Shown: in pieces, positions 55,436 through 63,100 of the stretch | Layout of the letters: each line of letters starts with the position of its first letter | How positions within the stretch are numbered: the stretch's first letter is position 1 | Source: Streptosporangium sandarakinum | Lineage (GTDB): Bacteria; Actinomycetota; Actinomycetes; Streptosporangiales; Streptosporangiaceae | DNA length: 64,000 nucleotides | Direction of reading: 5' to 3' | Assembly (NCBI RefSeq): GCF_013409935.1 | Contig: NZ_JACCCO010000002.1 | Location: 372,001-436,000 of the forward strand | Notes under the pieces: model-generated | The model's input: the letters and a program-made list of their open reading frames with translations, nothing else | Told to the model about the DNA's origin: nothing | The model's database searches: none | Made by a program: the position numbers and the translations under genes

Positions 55436-56325
55436 CCACCGCGCTGGACCGGGCGCGGCCCCGGGTCGAGGCCGGCGGCCCGGCCGACGACGCCGGACGC
55501 GGGTCGCGGAAGATCTTCTTCCTGGTCATGCCGTCCGCGGCGTCGGCCCTGTTCCTGTACCCGTTCGTCTGGCTCGTGGTCGCGTCGCTCAAGCCGCGGT
55601 CCCGGACGTTCGCCGACCCGTTCGTCCCGTGGCCCCACCCGTTCGCGCCGGAGAACTACCTGGCGGTCTGGGACGCGGCGCCCATGCTGGCGTGGCTGGT
55701 CAACACGCTGGTCATCGGCGTCGTCGCGGCGGGCGCGGTCACCCTGTCGAGCGCCTTCGTCGCCTTCGGGTTCGCCTACTTCCGCTTCCCGGGGCGCAAC
55801 CTGCTCTTCGGCAGCGTGCTGGCGACGATGATGCTGCCCGCGGCGGTCACGCTGGTGCCGACCTACCTCATCTGGAACTCGGTGGGGCTGACCGGCACGC
55901 AGGTGCCGCTGTGGGCGGGCAATCTGTTCGGCTCGGCGTTCTACATCTTCCTGCTGCGCCAGTTCCTGCTGGGCGTGCCCCGGTACGTCTTCGAGGCCGC
56001 CCGGGTGGACGGGGCGTCCTACCTGGACCTGTTCTGGCGGATCGCCGTGCCGCTGGCCAGACCGGCGCTGATCATCGCCTTCATCTTCGAGCTCAAGGCG
56101 AGCTGGTTCGACCTGATGAAGCCGCTGATCTATCTCCAGGACCCGGCGCTCTACACGCTGCCGCGCGGCCTGAAGGCGATCGTCGACCAGTTCTACCAGG
56201 GCGGCGACCCCAAGTGGGAGATCGTCCTGGCGGCGAGCGTCATCACCACGCTCCCGCTGGTCGTGATCTTCTTCTTCGGCCAGCGCCACTTCGTCCAGGG
56301 CATCGCCACCACCGGGCGCCGCTGA
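55432..56325 (+). CDS. Sugar ABC transporter permease, MalG-type
   Basis: An inner-membrane permease of 297 residues starting at ATG 55432, coupled to the MalF-type gene by an ATGA overlap. It has six membrane segments and the EAA loop FEAARVDGASYLDLFWRIAVPL. FADPFVPWPHPFAPENYLAVW is the typical MalG-family segment after helix 1. With its partner it should form a carbohydrate channel. The sugar is unknown, and the interrupted binding protein puts transport activity in doubt. Confidence 0.92.
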   Translation: MTTALDRARPRVEAGGPADDAGRGSRKIFFLVMPSAASALFLYPFVWLVVASLKPRSRTFADPFVPWPHPFAPENYLAVWDAAPMLAWLVNTLVIGVVAAGAVTLSSAFVAFGFAYFRFPGRNLLFGSVLATMMLPAAVTLVPTYLIWNSVGLTGTQVPLWAGNLFGSAFYIFLLRQFLLGVPRYVFEAARVDGASYLDLFWRIAVPLARPALIIAFIFELKASWFDLMKPLIYLQDPALYTLPRGLKAIVDQFYQGGDPKWEIVLAASVITTLPLVVIFFFGQRHFVQGIATTGRR

Positions 56326-56337
56326 GAGGCCGGGGCG

Positions 56338-56365
56338 CCGCCGGGCCGGAAGGACGGCCCGGCGG
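56338..56365. terminator. Hairpin after the sugar importer operon
   Basis: CCGCCGGGCCG and CGGCCCGGCGG form a perfect 11-bp stem with a GAAGGA loop. It lies between the permease gene and the converging HAD gene and probably terminates both. Confidence 0.7.
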
Positions 56366-56370
56366 CCCGG

Positions 56371-56952
56371 TCAGTCCGGCCGCCGCTCGAAGGGTGTGCC
56401 GGGCCGGTACAGGACGGCGTGGATGCCGACCGCCGCGGCGGCCTCGACGTTGACCGCCCGGTCGTCGAAGAAGGTGACCTCGCCCGGTTCCGCGCCGAGC
56501 CTGTGCAGGACCTTCTCGAAGATCTCGGGGTCGGGCTTGGCCAGGCCGAGGCGGCAGCTGTAGAAGCGGTGGTCGAACGCCTGCGCCCACGGCGCCCGGT
56601 CGATGGCCGCGGCCATCGGCTCGGGGGCGTTGGACAGCAGCGCGAGCCGGTGGCGGCCGGCGAGGACGCGGATCGCCTCCAGGCTCGCCGGGTCGAGGCG
56701 CGACCAGCTCGCGGTGTCGGCCGCGTCGAGCGCGGCCACCAGCGGGTCCCCCTCGGAGAACCCGCGGTCCAGGACGTCGCCCCAGTAGGCGTGGGAGGGT
56801 CTCCCCCGGTCGTAGAGGTCCCGGTGACGCCAGTAGCGGTCGAGGAACGTCTCGGTGTCGAGGTCGGCGAGGACCGCCATGGCCGTCACGTCCTCGGGCG
56901 GCTGCGGCAGTGAGATGACCTCGCCGTAGTCGAGCAGCATCCAGGTGGTCAC
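56371..56952 (-). CDS. HAD-superfamily hydrolase
   Basis: A protein of 193 residues starting at ATG 56952. Motif I is LLDYGEVIS with D8 as nucleophile, motif II is ALLSNAPEPM, motif III is the lysine in GLAKPDPEIFEKVL, and motif IV is VTFFDDRAVNVEAA. The small helical cap between motifs I and II fits the YihX/epoxide-hydrolase-N type of phosphatase. The second motif I aspartate is replaced by Gly (DYG), as is common in this subgroup. Substrate unknown. Confidence 0.85.
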   Translation of the reverse strand: MTTWMLLDYGEVISLPQPPEDVTAMAVLADLDTETFLDRYWRHRDLYDRGRPSHAYWGDVLDRGFSEGDPLVAALDAADTASWSRLDPASLEAIRVLAGRHRLALLSNAPEPMAAAIDRAPWAQAFDHRFYSCRLGLAKPDPEIFEKVLHRLGAEPGEVTFFDDRAVNVEAAAAVGIHAVLYRPGTPFERRPD

Positions 56953-57468
56953 GCGTCTCCTCCGTCTCGTGGCGAACTTCGTCTCCGTGCCGGAACCGGT
57001 CGCGGTGGTCCCGCGGCACCCGGCCGGCCGCCGTGGGCGGACCGCCGGAGACCGCCCCGGGTGCCTCGCCGTACGGAGGACCGCCGGAACCGATCCGCAA
57101 GGGCTTACGGTTCATTTGAACATCTCATGTGTTCGAAGGCAAGGGAGGCCGGTCACCGGGAGAAGGCACGGGTCCGATCATCCTGGTCGACGACGTGCTC
57201 ACTCTCACCGGCCTGGCCCTCGTCCGGGAGCCGGTCACCATGCACGGCGGCCGGATCGAGGTGACCGGCCGTGTCGGCGCTGGCACCACCTTCACGATCA
57301 GCCCGCCATACGGCTCGGCCCGCCTTCCCCCGGAGCGGGTCGCCGAGGCGGCGACGCCGTGCCGGGACGGCGGAGTCGGGGCTCCCGGGTCAGGGCGGCG
57401 GGCCAGGACTCCCAGGTCAGGACGGCGGGGCCGGGAAGGCAGGGTCGGAAAAGGCCTAAACTTCACCC
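56953..57468. other. Intergenic region holding a kinase fragment
   Basis: These 516 bases separate the HAD gene (minus) and the GNAT gene (plus). The only coding-like piece is the histidine-kinase-like fragment at 57127-57330. The last bases before the GNAT start contain TAAACT (57454-57459), a possible -10 box giving a nearly leaderless transcript. Confidence 0.5.
57127..57330 (+). pseudogene. Fragment of a sensor histidine kinase ATPase domain
   Basis: The frame from about 57127 reads GEGTG, then a short unusual insert, then GLALVREPVTMHGGRIEVTG and RVGAGTTFTI. This is the G2-box end of a HATPase_c domain, normally GTGLGLALVRE..MHGG. No kinase domain precedes it and no complete gene can be built. 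It looks like a relic with a roughly 12-codon insertion between the two halves of the G box. Confidence 0.55.
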
Positions 57469-57954
57469 ATGATTCGCCCCGCAACACCGGACGACGTCCC
57501 AGCGATCATCGGCATGATCCGCGACCTCGCCGAGTACGAGAAATCGCTGGACAAGGTCCAGACCACCCCCGACGACCTGCACGAGGCGCTCTTCGGCGAC
57601 TCCCCCGCGGTGTTCTGCCACCTCGCCACCGAGCGCGACGAGCGGGGCGAGGAGAAGCCCGTGGGCTTCGCGATCTGGTTCCTCACCTACTCCACCTGGG
57701 TGGGCAAGCACGGCATCCACCTCGAAGACCTCTTCGTCCACCCCGACCGGCGGGGCGGGGGACACGGCAAGCGGTTGCTCGCCGAACTGGCGCGCATCTG
57801 CGTGGAACGCGGCTACGGCCGTCTGGAATGGGCGGTCCTCGACTGGAACACCCCCTCCATCGAGTTCTACCGGTCGCTGGGCGCCGCGCACCTCGACGAG
57901 TGGCACACGTACCGGCTCGCCGGCCCGGCGCTGGAGAAGCTCGCCGCCCGGTAG
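57469..57954 (+). CDS. GNAT-family N-acetyltransferase (spermidine/thialysine acetyltransferase-like)
   Basis: A protein of 161 residues starting at ATG 57469 (MIRPATPDDVPAII). The acetyl-CoA site is LEDLFVHPDRRGGGHGKRLL, and LEWAVLDWNTPSIEFYRSLGA is the C-terminal family motif. The whole pattern, including GFAIWFLTYSTWVGKHGIHLEDLF, matches SSAT/thialysine acetyltransferases, which acetylate polyamines or lysine analogues. The exact amine is not determined. Confidence 0.88.
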   Translation: MIRPATPDDVPAIIGMIRDLAEYEKSLDKVQTTPDDLHEALFGDSPAVFCHLATERDERGEEKPVGFAIWFLTYSTWVGKHGIHLEDLFVHPDRRGGGHGKRLLAELARICVERGYGRLEWAVLDWNTPSIEFYRSLGAAHLDEWHTYRLAGPALEKLAAR

Positions 57955-58298
57955 GGACCCGCGGGAACGGCCCCGGCGGGACGCCCGACGCGACCCGCGG
58001 CGGGAGGCGGCGATGACCGGCCCGGCGATCACGGCCCGGCCGGACCGCCGGGCGACACCTCCTCCCGGCGGGGCCGCCGACGGGGGCCGGCCCGGCGATC
58101 ACCGTCGGCCGGGGCATGAACCTTTCATCCTTCCGCTCATCCCCGCACCTCGCTGACCTGCGTCGATGACGCATGCCTCGCCCACGGCGACCGCACCGCG
58201 TTCACTCCCCGGAGACGACGGCCTAAAGTCCGTCTCGCGTGAGCGCTTCACCGCCATGAACCAGCGGTTCGTCGTCCCCGGAAGGGGGAGGTAATCCC
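57955..58298. promoter_or_regulatory. Region upstream of the LPMO gene with a CebR-like box
   Basis: No gene is supported in these 344 bases. CGTGAGCGCTTCAC at 58239-58252 shares the GAGCGCT core and 9 of 14 positions with the CebR operator of cellulose-utilisation genes (TGGGAGCGCTCCCA). It lies about 50 bases before the LPMO start, and a TAAAGT hexamer lies just upstream. The remaining sequence is GC-rich, with a repeated GGCCCGGCGATCAC word. Confidence 0.45.
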
Positions 58299-59399
58299 GT
58301 GAAGAAATGGCCAGGCGCCGTCGCCGCGGGCGCGGTCGCCCTCCTGTCCGCATTGCTCGCGGTCGTTCTCGTCCCCGGTTCGGCGTCCGCGCACGGCGCG
58401 ATGATGGTGCCGGGCAGCCGTACCTATCTCTGCTGGCAGGACGGGCTGTCGCAGACGGGGCAGATCATCCCCGTCAACCCCGCCTGCGCGGCGGCGGTCG
58501 CGAAGAGCGGCCCCAACTCCCTGTACAACTGGTTCGGCGTGCTCCGCTCCGACGGCGCCGGGCGCACCCGCGGGTTCATCCCCGACGGGCAGGCGTGCAG
58601 CGGCGGCAACCCCACCTACAGCGGGTTCGACCTGCCGCACGCCGACTGGCCCATGACACACCTGACCGCCGGAAGCTCCATCCAGTTCCGGTACAACAAG
58701 TGGGCCGCGCACCCCGGCTGGTTCTACGTCTACGTCACCAAGGACGGCTGGGACCCCACTCGGCCGCTGACCTGGGACGACCTTGAGGCGGAGCCCTTCT
58801 ACACGGCCGACCACCCGGCGAGCGTCGGTTCGGCGGGCACCGCGGACGCCTACTACTACTGGGACGCCCGCCTGCCCTCGGGCAAGTCGGGCCGGCACAT
58901 CGTCTACTCGGTGTGGAAGCGGTCCGACTCCAACGAGACGTTCTACAACTGCTCCGACGTCGTCTTCGACGGCGGAAAGGGCGAGGTGACCGGTGTGGGC
59001 CGGCCCGGCTCGACCCCGACCCCCACGGTGACGCCCACCTCGACGCCCACCTCGACGCCCACCGCGACCCCCACGGTGACCCCGAGTTCGACGCCGATCG
59101 CGGGCGACTGCACGGCCACCTACCGGACGATCAACTCCTGGCAGGGCGGGTTCCAGGGCGAGGTGACCGTGACCAACCGCGGCTCCTCCCCGCTCAACGG
59201 CTGGACGGTGAGCTGGACTCCGGGCAGCGGCACCACGATCAACAGCGTCTGGAACGGCGTCTACACCGCGTCCGGATCGATCGCCGTGGTCAGGAACACC
59301 GACTGGAACCGGACCGTCGCGGCGAACGGCTCGACCACCTTCGGGTTCGTCGCCAACGGCACCAGCGGCTCACCCACCCCGACCTGCACCAGCCCCTGA
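58299..59399 (+). CDS. Secreted lytic polysaccharide monooxygenase (AA10) with CBM2
   Basis: A protein of 366 residues starting at GTG 58299 behind GGGGGAGG. The signal peptide ends ...GSASA, leaving H32 as the mature N-terminal residue. It forms the copper histidine brace with H138 in AAHPGWFYVYV. The catalytic domain (32-228) has YLCWQDG and the C-terminal NETFYNCSDVVF with the axial Phe. A Thr/Pro linker (TPTSTPTSTPT) leads to a CBM2 cellulose-binding domain (about 266-366) with two terminal cysteines. It oxidatively cleaves cellulose or chitin; the CBM2 favours cellulose. Confidence 0.95.
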   Translation: MKKWPGAVAAGAVALLSALLAVVLVPGSASAHGAMMVPGSRTYLCWQDGLSQTGQIIPVNPACAAAVAKSGPNSLYNWFGVLRSDGAGRTRGFIPDGQACSGGNPTYSGFDLPHADWPMTHLTAGSSIQFRYNKWAAHPGWFYVYVTKDGWDPTRPLTWDDLEAEPFYTADHPASVGSAGTADAYYYWDARLPSGKSGRHIVYSVWKRSDSNETFYNCSDVVFDGGKGEVTGVGRPGSTPTPTVTPTSTPTSTPTATPTVTPSSTPIAGDCTATYRTINSWQGGFQGEVTVTNRGSSPLNGWTVSWTPGSGTTINSVWNGVYTASGSIAVVRNTDWNRTVAANGSTTFGFVANGTSGSPTPTCTSP

Positions 59400-59415
59400 C
59401 GGATCCCCGGTGAGA

Positions 59416-59460
59416 GGCGGCCCCGGCCGGCGCCCGCAGTCCGCGCCGGCCGGGGCCGCC
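59416..59460 (+). terminator. Long hairpin after the LPMO gene
   Basis: Arms at 59416-59433 and 59443-59460 form a perfect 18-bp GC-rich stem with a 9-base loop, 17 bases after the LPMO stop. It is probably a terminator or transcript stabiliser separating the LPMO from the CBM2 lipoprotein gene. Confidence 0.75.
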
Positions 59461-59498
59461 GCAGTCCGCCGCGTTCCCGCACGGAAGGAGGCCCCGCG

Positions 59499-60017
59499 GT
59501 GGTGACCCGGAGGATCGCGCCCCTGCTGGGCGTCGTCTCGCTGGGAGCCGCGGCGGCGCTGGTCGTGGCGTCCTGCGCCGGCCGTACGGCGGACACCCGG
59601 CACACCGCCGGGCACGCGGCGGAGACCCGGCACACCGCCGGGCGCACCGCGGACCCCCGGGACGCCGCCGGAGCCGCGACGGGGACCCCGGACGCCGCCG
59701 GGTCCGCGGCGGCGTCCGCCGCCGGCTGCACCGCCACCGTCACCCTCGTCGAGTCCTGGCCGGGCGGCTACCGGGGAGCCGCGACGATCAGCAACGTCTC
59801 CGGCCGGCCGATGCGCGACTGGTACATCCAGTGGCTGCTCCCCCAGGGCGCCAAGCTCACCCAGGTGTGGAACGGCACGCCCATGCAGAGCGGCCCCATC
59901 GCGATGATCCACGCGCCCGAGGGGGCCGTCCTCTCCCCCGGGGCCACCGTCTCCGAAGTCGGCTTCGTGGGCTCCGCCGCCGCTCCCCCGGCCTTCACCG
60001 AGATCACCTGCGGCTGA
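59499..60017 (+). CDS. Free-standing CBM2-like lipoprotein
   Basis: A protein of 172 residues starting at GTG 59499 (or 59502) after AAGGAGG. A lipoprotein signal ends at VVASC with C26. It is followed by a stalk of four 10-residue repeats (TADTRHTAGH type) and then a CBM2-like domain from about residue 76 (CTATVTLVESWPGGYRGAAT to FTEITCG) with the usual terminal cysteines. No catalytic domain is present. It would display a cellulose-binding module on the cell surface next to the LPMO gene. Function inferred. Confidence 0.8.
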   Translation: MVTRRIAPLLGVVSLGAAAALVVASCAGRTADTRHTAGHAAETRHTAGRTADPRDAAGAATGTPDAAGSAAASAAGCTATVTLVESWPGGYRGAATISNVSGRPMRDWYIQWLLPQGAKLTQVWNGTPMQSGPIAMIHAPEGAVLSPGATVSEVGFVGSAAAPPAFTEITCG

Positions 60018-60136
60018 CCGTACCGTCCGGCCGTGCGGGGCGACCGCCGGCACCCGCCGGTACGGCGCCGGCAGATCATGTTGCCGGAATGCTTCCGGGA
60101 ACTACACAATCGCTGCAGGAAGACGGAGGGAGGATC

Positions 60137-60706
60137 GTGGCACGCGCGGGGCTGACGGCGGAACGCCTGGTCCGGGCGGGGGCGGAACTGGCCGACGAGG
60201 TCGGCTTCGACCAGGTGACCGTCTCGGCGCTCGCCAGGCGGTTCGACGTCAAGGTCGCGAGCCTGTACTCCCACCTGAAGAACTCGCGGGACCTCAGGAC
60301 CGGGATCGCCCTGTTCGCACTGGAGGAGCTCGCCGACCGGGCCGCCGCCGCCCTGGCCGGACGGGCCGGCCGGGACGCCCTGGCCGCACTGGGAAACGTC
60401 TACCGCGACTACGCCCGGGAGCACCCCGGCCGCTACGACGCGGCGCGGCTCCGGCTCGACCCGGACACGGCGGCCGCCAGTGCCGGGGGCAGGCACGCGC
60501 GGATGACGCGGGCGATCCTGCGCGGCTACGACCTGACGGAGGCGGACCGGACGCACGCCGTACGGCTGCTGGGCAGCGTTTTCCACGGCTACATCAGTCT
60601 GGAGGCGGCCGGCGGCTTCGGTCACAGCGATCCCGGCACGCAGGAGAGCTGGGAGTGGATCCTGGACCACCTCGACGCCCTGCTGCGGAGCCGAGCCGCG
60701 CCCTGA
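60137..60706 (+). CDS. TetR-family regulator (WHG-domain type)
   Basis: A protein of 189 residues starting at GTG 60137 behind GGAGGGAGG. The helix-turn-helix region is FDQVTVSALARRFDVKVASLYSHLKNSRDL. The C-terminal domain (DALAALGNVYRDYAREHPGRYDAA to VFHGYISLEAAGGFG) is the TetR_C_33/WHG form. No partner gene diverges from it, and no clear palindrome is seen upstream. It ends at a strong terminator shared with rpmG. Confidence 0.9.
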   Translation: MARAGLTAERLVRAGAELADEVGFDQVTVSALARRFDVKVASLYSHLKNSRDLRTGIALFALEELADRAAAALAGRAGRDALAALGNVYRDYAREHPGRYDAARLRLDPDTAAASAGGRHARMTRAILRGYDLTEADRTHAVRLLGSVFHGYISLEAAGGFGHSDPGTQESWEWILDHLDALLRSRAAP

Positions 60707-60793
60707 GACCCGCCCGCGGCGACCCGGCGGCACAACGGAACGACGCCCCGCGGCGCCTGGCACCGGGACCCCGCCCGGATCGCGCCCGCCGGG

Positions 60794-60821
60794 ACCGCCC
60801 GGGGGAAGACCCCCGGGCGGT
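60794..60821. terminator. Bidirectional hairpin between TetR and rpmG genes
   Basis: ACCGCCCGGGGG and CCCCCGGGCGGT form a perfect 12-bp stem with an AAGA loop, between two converging genes. It has no clear T tract. Confidence 0.75.
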
Positions 60822-60842
60822 GAGGACCGGCGGAACGGGATC

Positions 60843-61007
60843 TCAGCGGTCCTCGCGGAACTCCACGTGGCGCCGGGCGATCGGGTCGTACTTGGTGAGC
60901 GTGAGCCGGTCGGGGGAGTTCCGCCGGTTCTTGCGGGTCACGTAGGTGTAGCCGGTGCCCGCGGTCGAGCGCAGCTTGATCACGGGACGGATCTCGTTTC
61001 CAGCCAT
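60843..61007 (-). CDS. rpmG: 50S ribosomal protein L33, cysteine-free (zinc-independent) paralogue
   Basis: A protein of 54 residues starting at ATG 61007 after [27 protein letters not shown] and [15 protein letters not shown] are L33 signatures. The four zinc-ligand cysteines of the C+ form are absent: there is not one Cys in the protein. C- paralogues replace the zinc form in ribosomes during zinc starvation and are usually repressed by Zur. A Zur-like site lies 41 bases upstream. A zinc-containing L33 should exist elsewhere in the genome. Confidence 0.95.
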   Translation of the reverse strand: MAGNEIRPVIKLRSTAGTGYTYVTRKNRRNSPDRLTLTKYDPIARRHVEFREDR

Positions 61008-61047
61008 GGCCTTCTCCTTTTCCGATCGACGAGACCCACAACAACGC

Positions 61048-61062
61048 CGACAACGATTTCCA
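61048..61062. promoter_or_regulatory. Possible Zur box upstream of rpmG
   Basis: On the minus strand TGGAAATCGTTGTCG matches about 10 of 15 positions of the actinobacterial Zur consensus (TGAAAATGATTTTCA form). It lies 41-55 bases upstream of the cysteine-free L33 start, the expected place for zinc control. Confidence 0.45.
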
Positions 61063-61128
61063 TTCCTCCCGGTACGGAGATCCCCCGACTCCCGAACCGA
61101 AGCCGTCGACACCACCGTGACGCCACAC

Positions 61129-61192
61129 GACGTCCAGAAAGACGTCATAAGTGACGTCATATGGCTTGACGTGACGTCATTTTTGGCGTCAT
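61129..61192. promoter_or_regulatory. GACGTC repeat array over a promoter
   Basis: GACGTC (or one-base variants) recurs at 61129, 61141, 61153, 61173 and 61185, with spacings of 12, 12, 20 and 12 bases. Three copies extend to GACGTCAT. A TTGACG hexamer at 61166-61171 and CATAGT at 61190-61195, 18 bases apart, form a promoter inside the array. The start codon lies 8 bases beyond the -10 box, suggesting a leaderless mRNA. It looks like a cooperative binding site for a ribbon-helix-helix repressor. Confidence 0.75.
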
Positions 61193-61202
61193 AGTGGTGC
61201 CC

Positions 61203-61781
61203 ATGGACGTCACGCCCTTCGTCGAGAACCTCCGCCGGGCACTGGCCGCGTCGGCGGCGGTCGCCGACGCCGAGACCCGGGCCGCCGTGGAGAACCTGAC
61301 CACGTCACTCGACTCCGCGGTCAGGCTCACCCTCATCGAGGTGCTGTCGGCCGCGGCCGACGAGGTCACCCGCGAGCTCGCGCCCGGCTCGGTCGAGGTA
61401 CGGATCCGCAACCGCGAACCCGAGTTCGTGGTGACACCGCCGGACTTCGGGGAGGCCGCGGGTTTCGCGCCGCCGCCCGGAATGCCCGGCGCGTTCGCGC
61501 CGCCGGGCGCTCCGGCCCCGCCGGGGCCGCCCGGCTTCCCCGCACCGCCGTTCCCCCCGACCCCGCCGACCCCGCCGACGCTCCCGGGCGAGGAGGGCAC
61601 GGCCAGGATGACACTGCGCCTGCCCGAGTCGCTCAAGAGCCGCGTCGAGGAGGCGGCGGGCGCCGAAGGCGTCTCGGTCAACGCGTGGCTGGTCCGCGTG
61701 CTGTCCGCCGCGTTGCTGGACGGCCCGCGGGAGCCGCGTCCCCGCGGGAGTGGCAAGCGCCTCAGCGGCTGGGCCCGCTGA
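61203..61781 (+). CDS. Ribbon-helix-helix (Arc/HicB-like) DNA-binding protein, probably autoregulated
   Basis: A protein of about 192 residues (ATG 61203; GTG 61194 is also in frame). An N-terminal helical part (about 5-70) and a Pro/Gly-rich middle ([20 protein letters not shown]) precede a C-terminal Arc-type domain: [20 protein letters not shown], then [16 protein letters not shown]. The beta-strand RMTLRLPE is the DNA-contacting ribbon. It is read directly from a promoter covered by the GACGTC array and is followed by a DUF4097 gene containing the same motif. That suggests it represses both. Confidence 0.82.
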   Translation: MDVTPFVENLRRALAASAAVADAETRAAVENLTTSLDSAVRLTLIEVLSAAADEVTRELAPGSVEVRIRNREPEFVVTPPDFGEAAGFAPPPGMPGAFAPPGAPAPPGPPGFPAPPFPPTPPTPPTLPGEEGTARMTLRLPESLKSRVEEAAGAEGVSVNAWLVRVLSAALLDGPREPRPRGSGKRLSGWAR

Positions 61782-61890
61782 GGCCCCCGCGCCCGCCGGT
61801 CCACGCCTGAGTGGCGGTCATCAACCCCGGGCCTTCCTGCTCCCCCGGCACCATTCCATGATCCCCCGTACCCGAAAGGGAGATTCCGCC

Positions 61891-62793
61891 ATGCCCTCGT
61901 TCCCCGCCCCCGGACCCGTCACCCTGCGGGTCAAGCTTCCCGCCGGTCTCCTGGAGGTCACCGCCGCCCCGCGCGAGGACGCGGTCGTCGAGGTCCGGCC
62001 CTCCCGTCCGTCCAGCTCCGCCGACGCCGAGGCCGCGAGCAGGACCCGCGTCGAACGGCTGGACGACGGCACGATCCTCGTCGAGACACCCGAGCAGCGC
62101 GCGATGCTGGGACGCCGGGCGAGCGTGGACGTGCTCGTCGCCCTTCCCGCGGGGTCGGCGGTCGCCCTCGACGCCGCCTCCGCCGACGTCCGCGCCTCTG
62201 GGCCGCTGGGGGACGTCGCGGTCGGCTCGGCCTCCGGCGATGTCCGGATCGAGCGCTGCGCCCGGCTTGACGTCAGAACGGCGAGTGGTGACGTCACATG
62301 TGACGTCATCGGCGCCGAGGCCGGCGTCCAGACCTCCTCCGGCGACATCCGGCTGCGTGAGCTGCGCGGCGAGGCGGAGATCACCACCTCCAGCGGAGAT
62401 GTCAGGCTGGGCGCCGCCCACGGCGACACCACCGTCAGGAGCGGCTCCGGCGACATCACCGTCGAGACGTCGGCCGCGTCCTTCAGGACGAGGAGCACCT
62501 CCGGCGAGGTCACCGTCGGGACGGCCGGTGACCTGGTGGAGGTGCACAGCTCCTCGGGCGACGTCGAGGTCGGGGCGGTGACCCGCGGCCGGGTGTCGGT
62601 CGACAGCGTGTCGGGCGACGTCAGGATCGGTGTCGCCGACGGGGTGAGCGCCTGGCTCGACGTCTCCACGGTCTCCGGCGACCTCCGTTCCGGCCTGGAG
62701 GAGGCGGACCGGCCCGGTGACGAGGCCCCGCGGACCGAGATCCGCGTCAAGACCGTGAGCGGCGACATCTCCCTGGTCCGCACCCGCCCGTAG
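61891..62793 (+). CDS. DUF4097-family beta-repeat (adhesin-like) protein
   Basis: A protein of 300 residues starting at ATG 61891 (MPSFPAPGPVTLRV) with AAAGGGAG upstream. It contains at least eight repeats of the S-G-D-V/I type (ASGDVRIE, SSGDIRLR, SSGDVRLG, GSGDITVE, VSGDVRIG), predicting a right-handed beta-solenoid as in DUF4097/DUF4098 proteins. There is no signal peptide or membrane segment, so it is probably cytosolic or membrane-peripheral. It follows the ribbon-helix-helix gene by 110 bases. Function unknown. Confidence 0.85.
   Translation: MPSFPAPGPVTLRVKLPAGLLEVTAAPREDAVVEVRPSRPSSSADAEAASRTRVERLDDGTILVETPEQRAMLGRRASVDVLVALPAGSAVALDAASADVRASGPLGDVAVGSASGDVRIERCARLDVRTASGDVTCDVIGAEAGVQTSSGDIRLRELRGEAEITTSSGDVRLGAAHGDTTVRSGSGDITVETSAASFRTRSTSGEVTVGTAGDLVEVHSSSGDVEVGAVTRGRVSVDSVSGDVRIGVADGVSAWLDVSTVSGDLRSGLEEADRPGDEAPRTEIRVKTVSGDISLVRTRP
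62289..62308. promoter_or_regulatory. 20-bp palindrome made of two TGACGTCA motifs, inside the DUF4097 gene
   Basis: TGACGTCACATGTGACGTCA is a perfect palindrome within coding sequence, and another TGACGTCA-like word (TTGACGTCAG) lies about 20 bases upstream. The same core makes up the array before the ribbon-helix-helix gene. It is likely an intragenic binding site for that protein. Confidence 0.6.
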
Positions 62794-62890
62794 GACCCGT
62801 GCCACGGATCCCGCCACCGGAAGGATCCGCGGCGCGGGCCGCCGAACCGCTCCCAGAAGGCAGACCCCCCGTTCCCAGAAGGGAAGAGCC

Positions 62891-63100
62891 GTGAACAACG
62901 AGTTCCAGATCACCGCCCTGTGCCGGACGACGCACGCCGAGGCGATCGCCGAGGCCGAGCTCTCACGTCTGACCCCTCGGAGTCCCGGTCCCGCCCGCCG
63001 GTGGACCGCCCGCGCCATGCGCCGGCTCGCCGACCGGATCAGCCCCGAACCGGCCGGGGCGCGTCCCGGTCCCGCCCACCGCCGCCCGACCACCGTCTGA
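62891..63100 (+). CDS. Small basic hypothetical protein
   Basis: A protein of 69 residues starting at GTG 62891 with AAGGGAAGAG upstream. The N-terminal half is helical (NNEFQITALCRTTHAEAIAE), and the C-terminal half is Arg/Pro-rich. No motif is recognised. It follows the DUF4097 gene by about 100 bases and could share its transcript. Confidence 0.5.
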   Translation: MNNEFQITALCRTTHAEAIAEAELSRLTPRSPGPARRWTARAMRRLADRISPEPAGARPGPAHRRPTTV

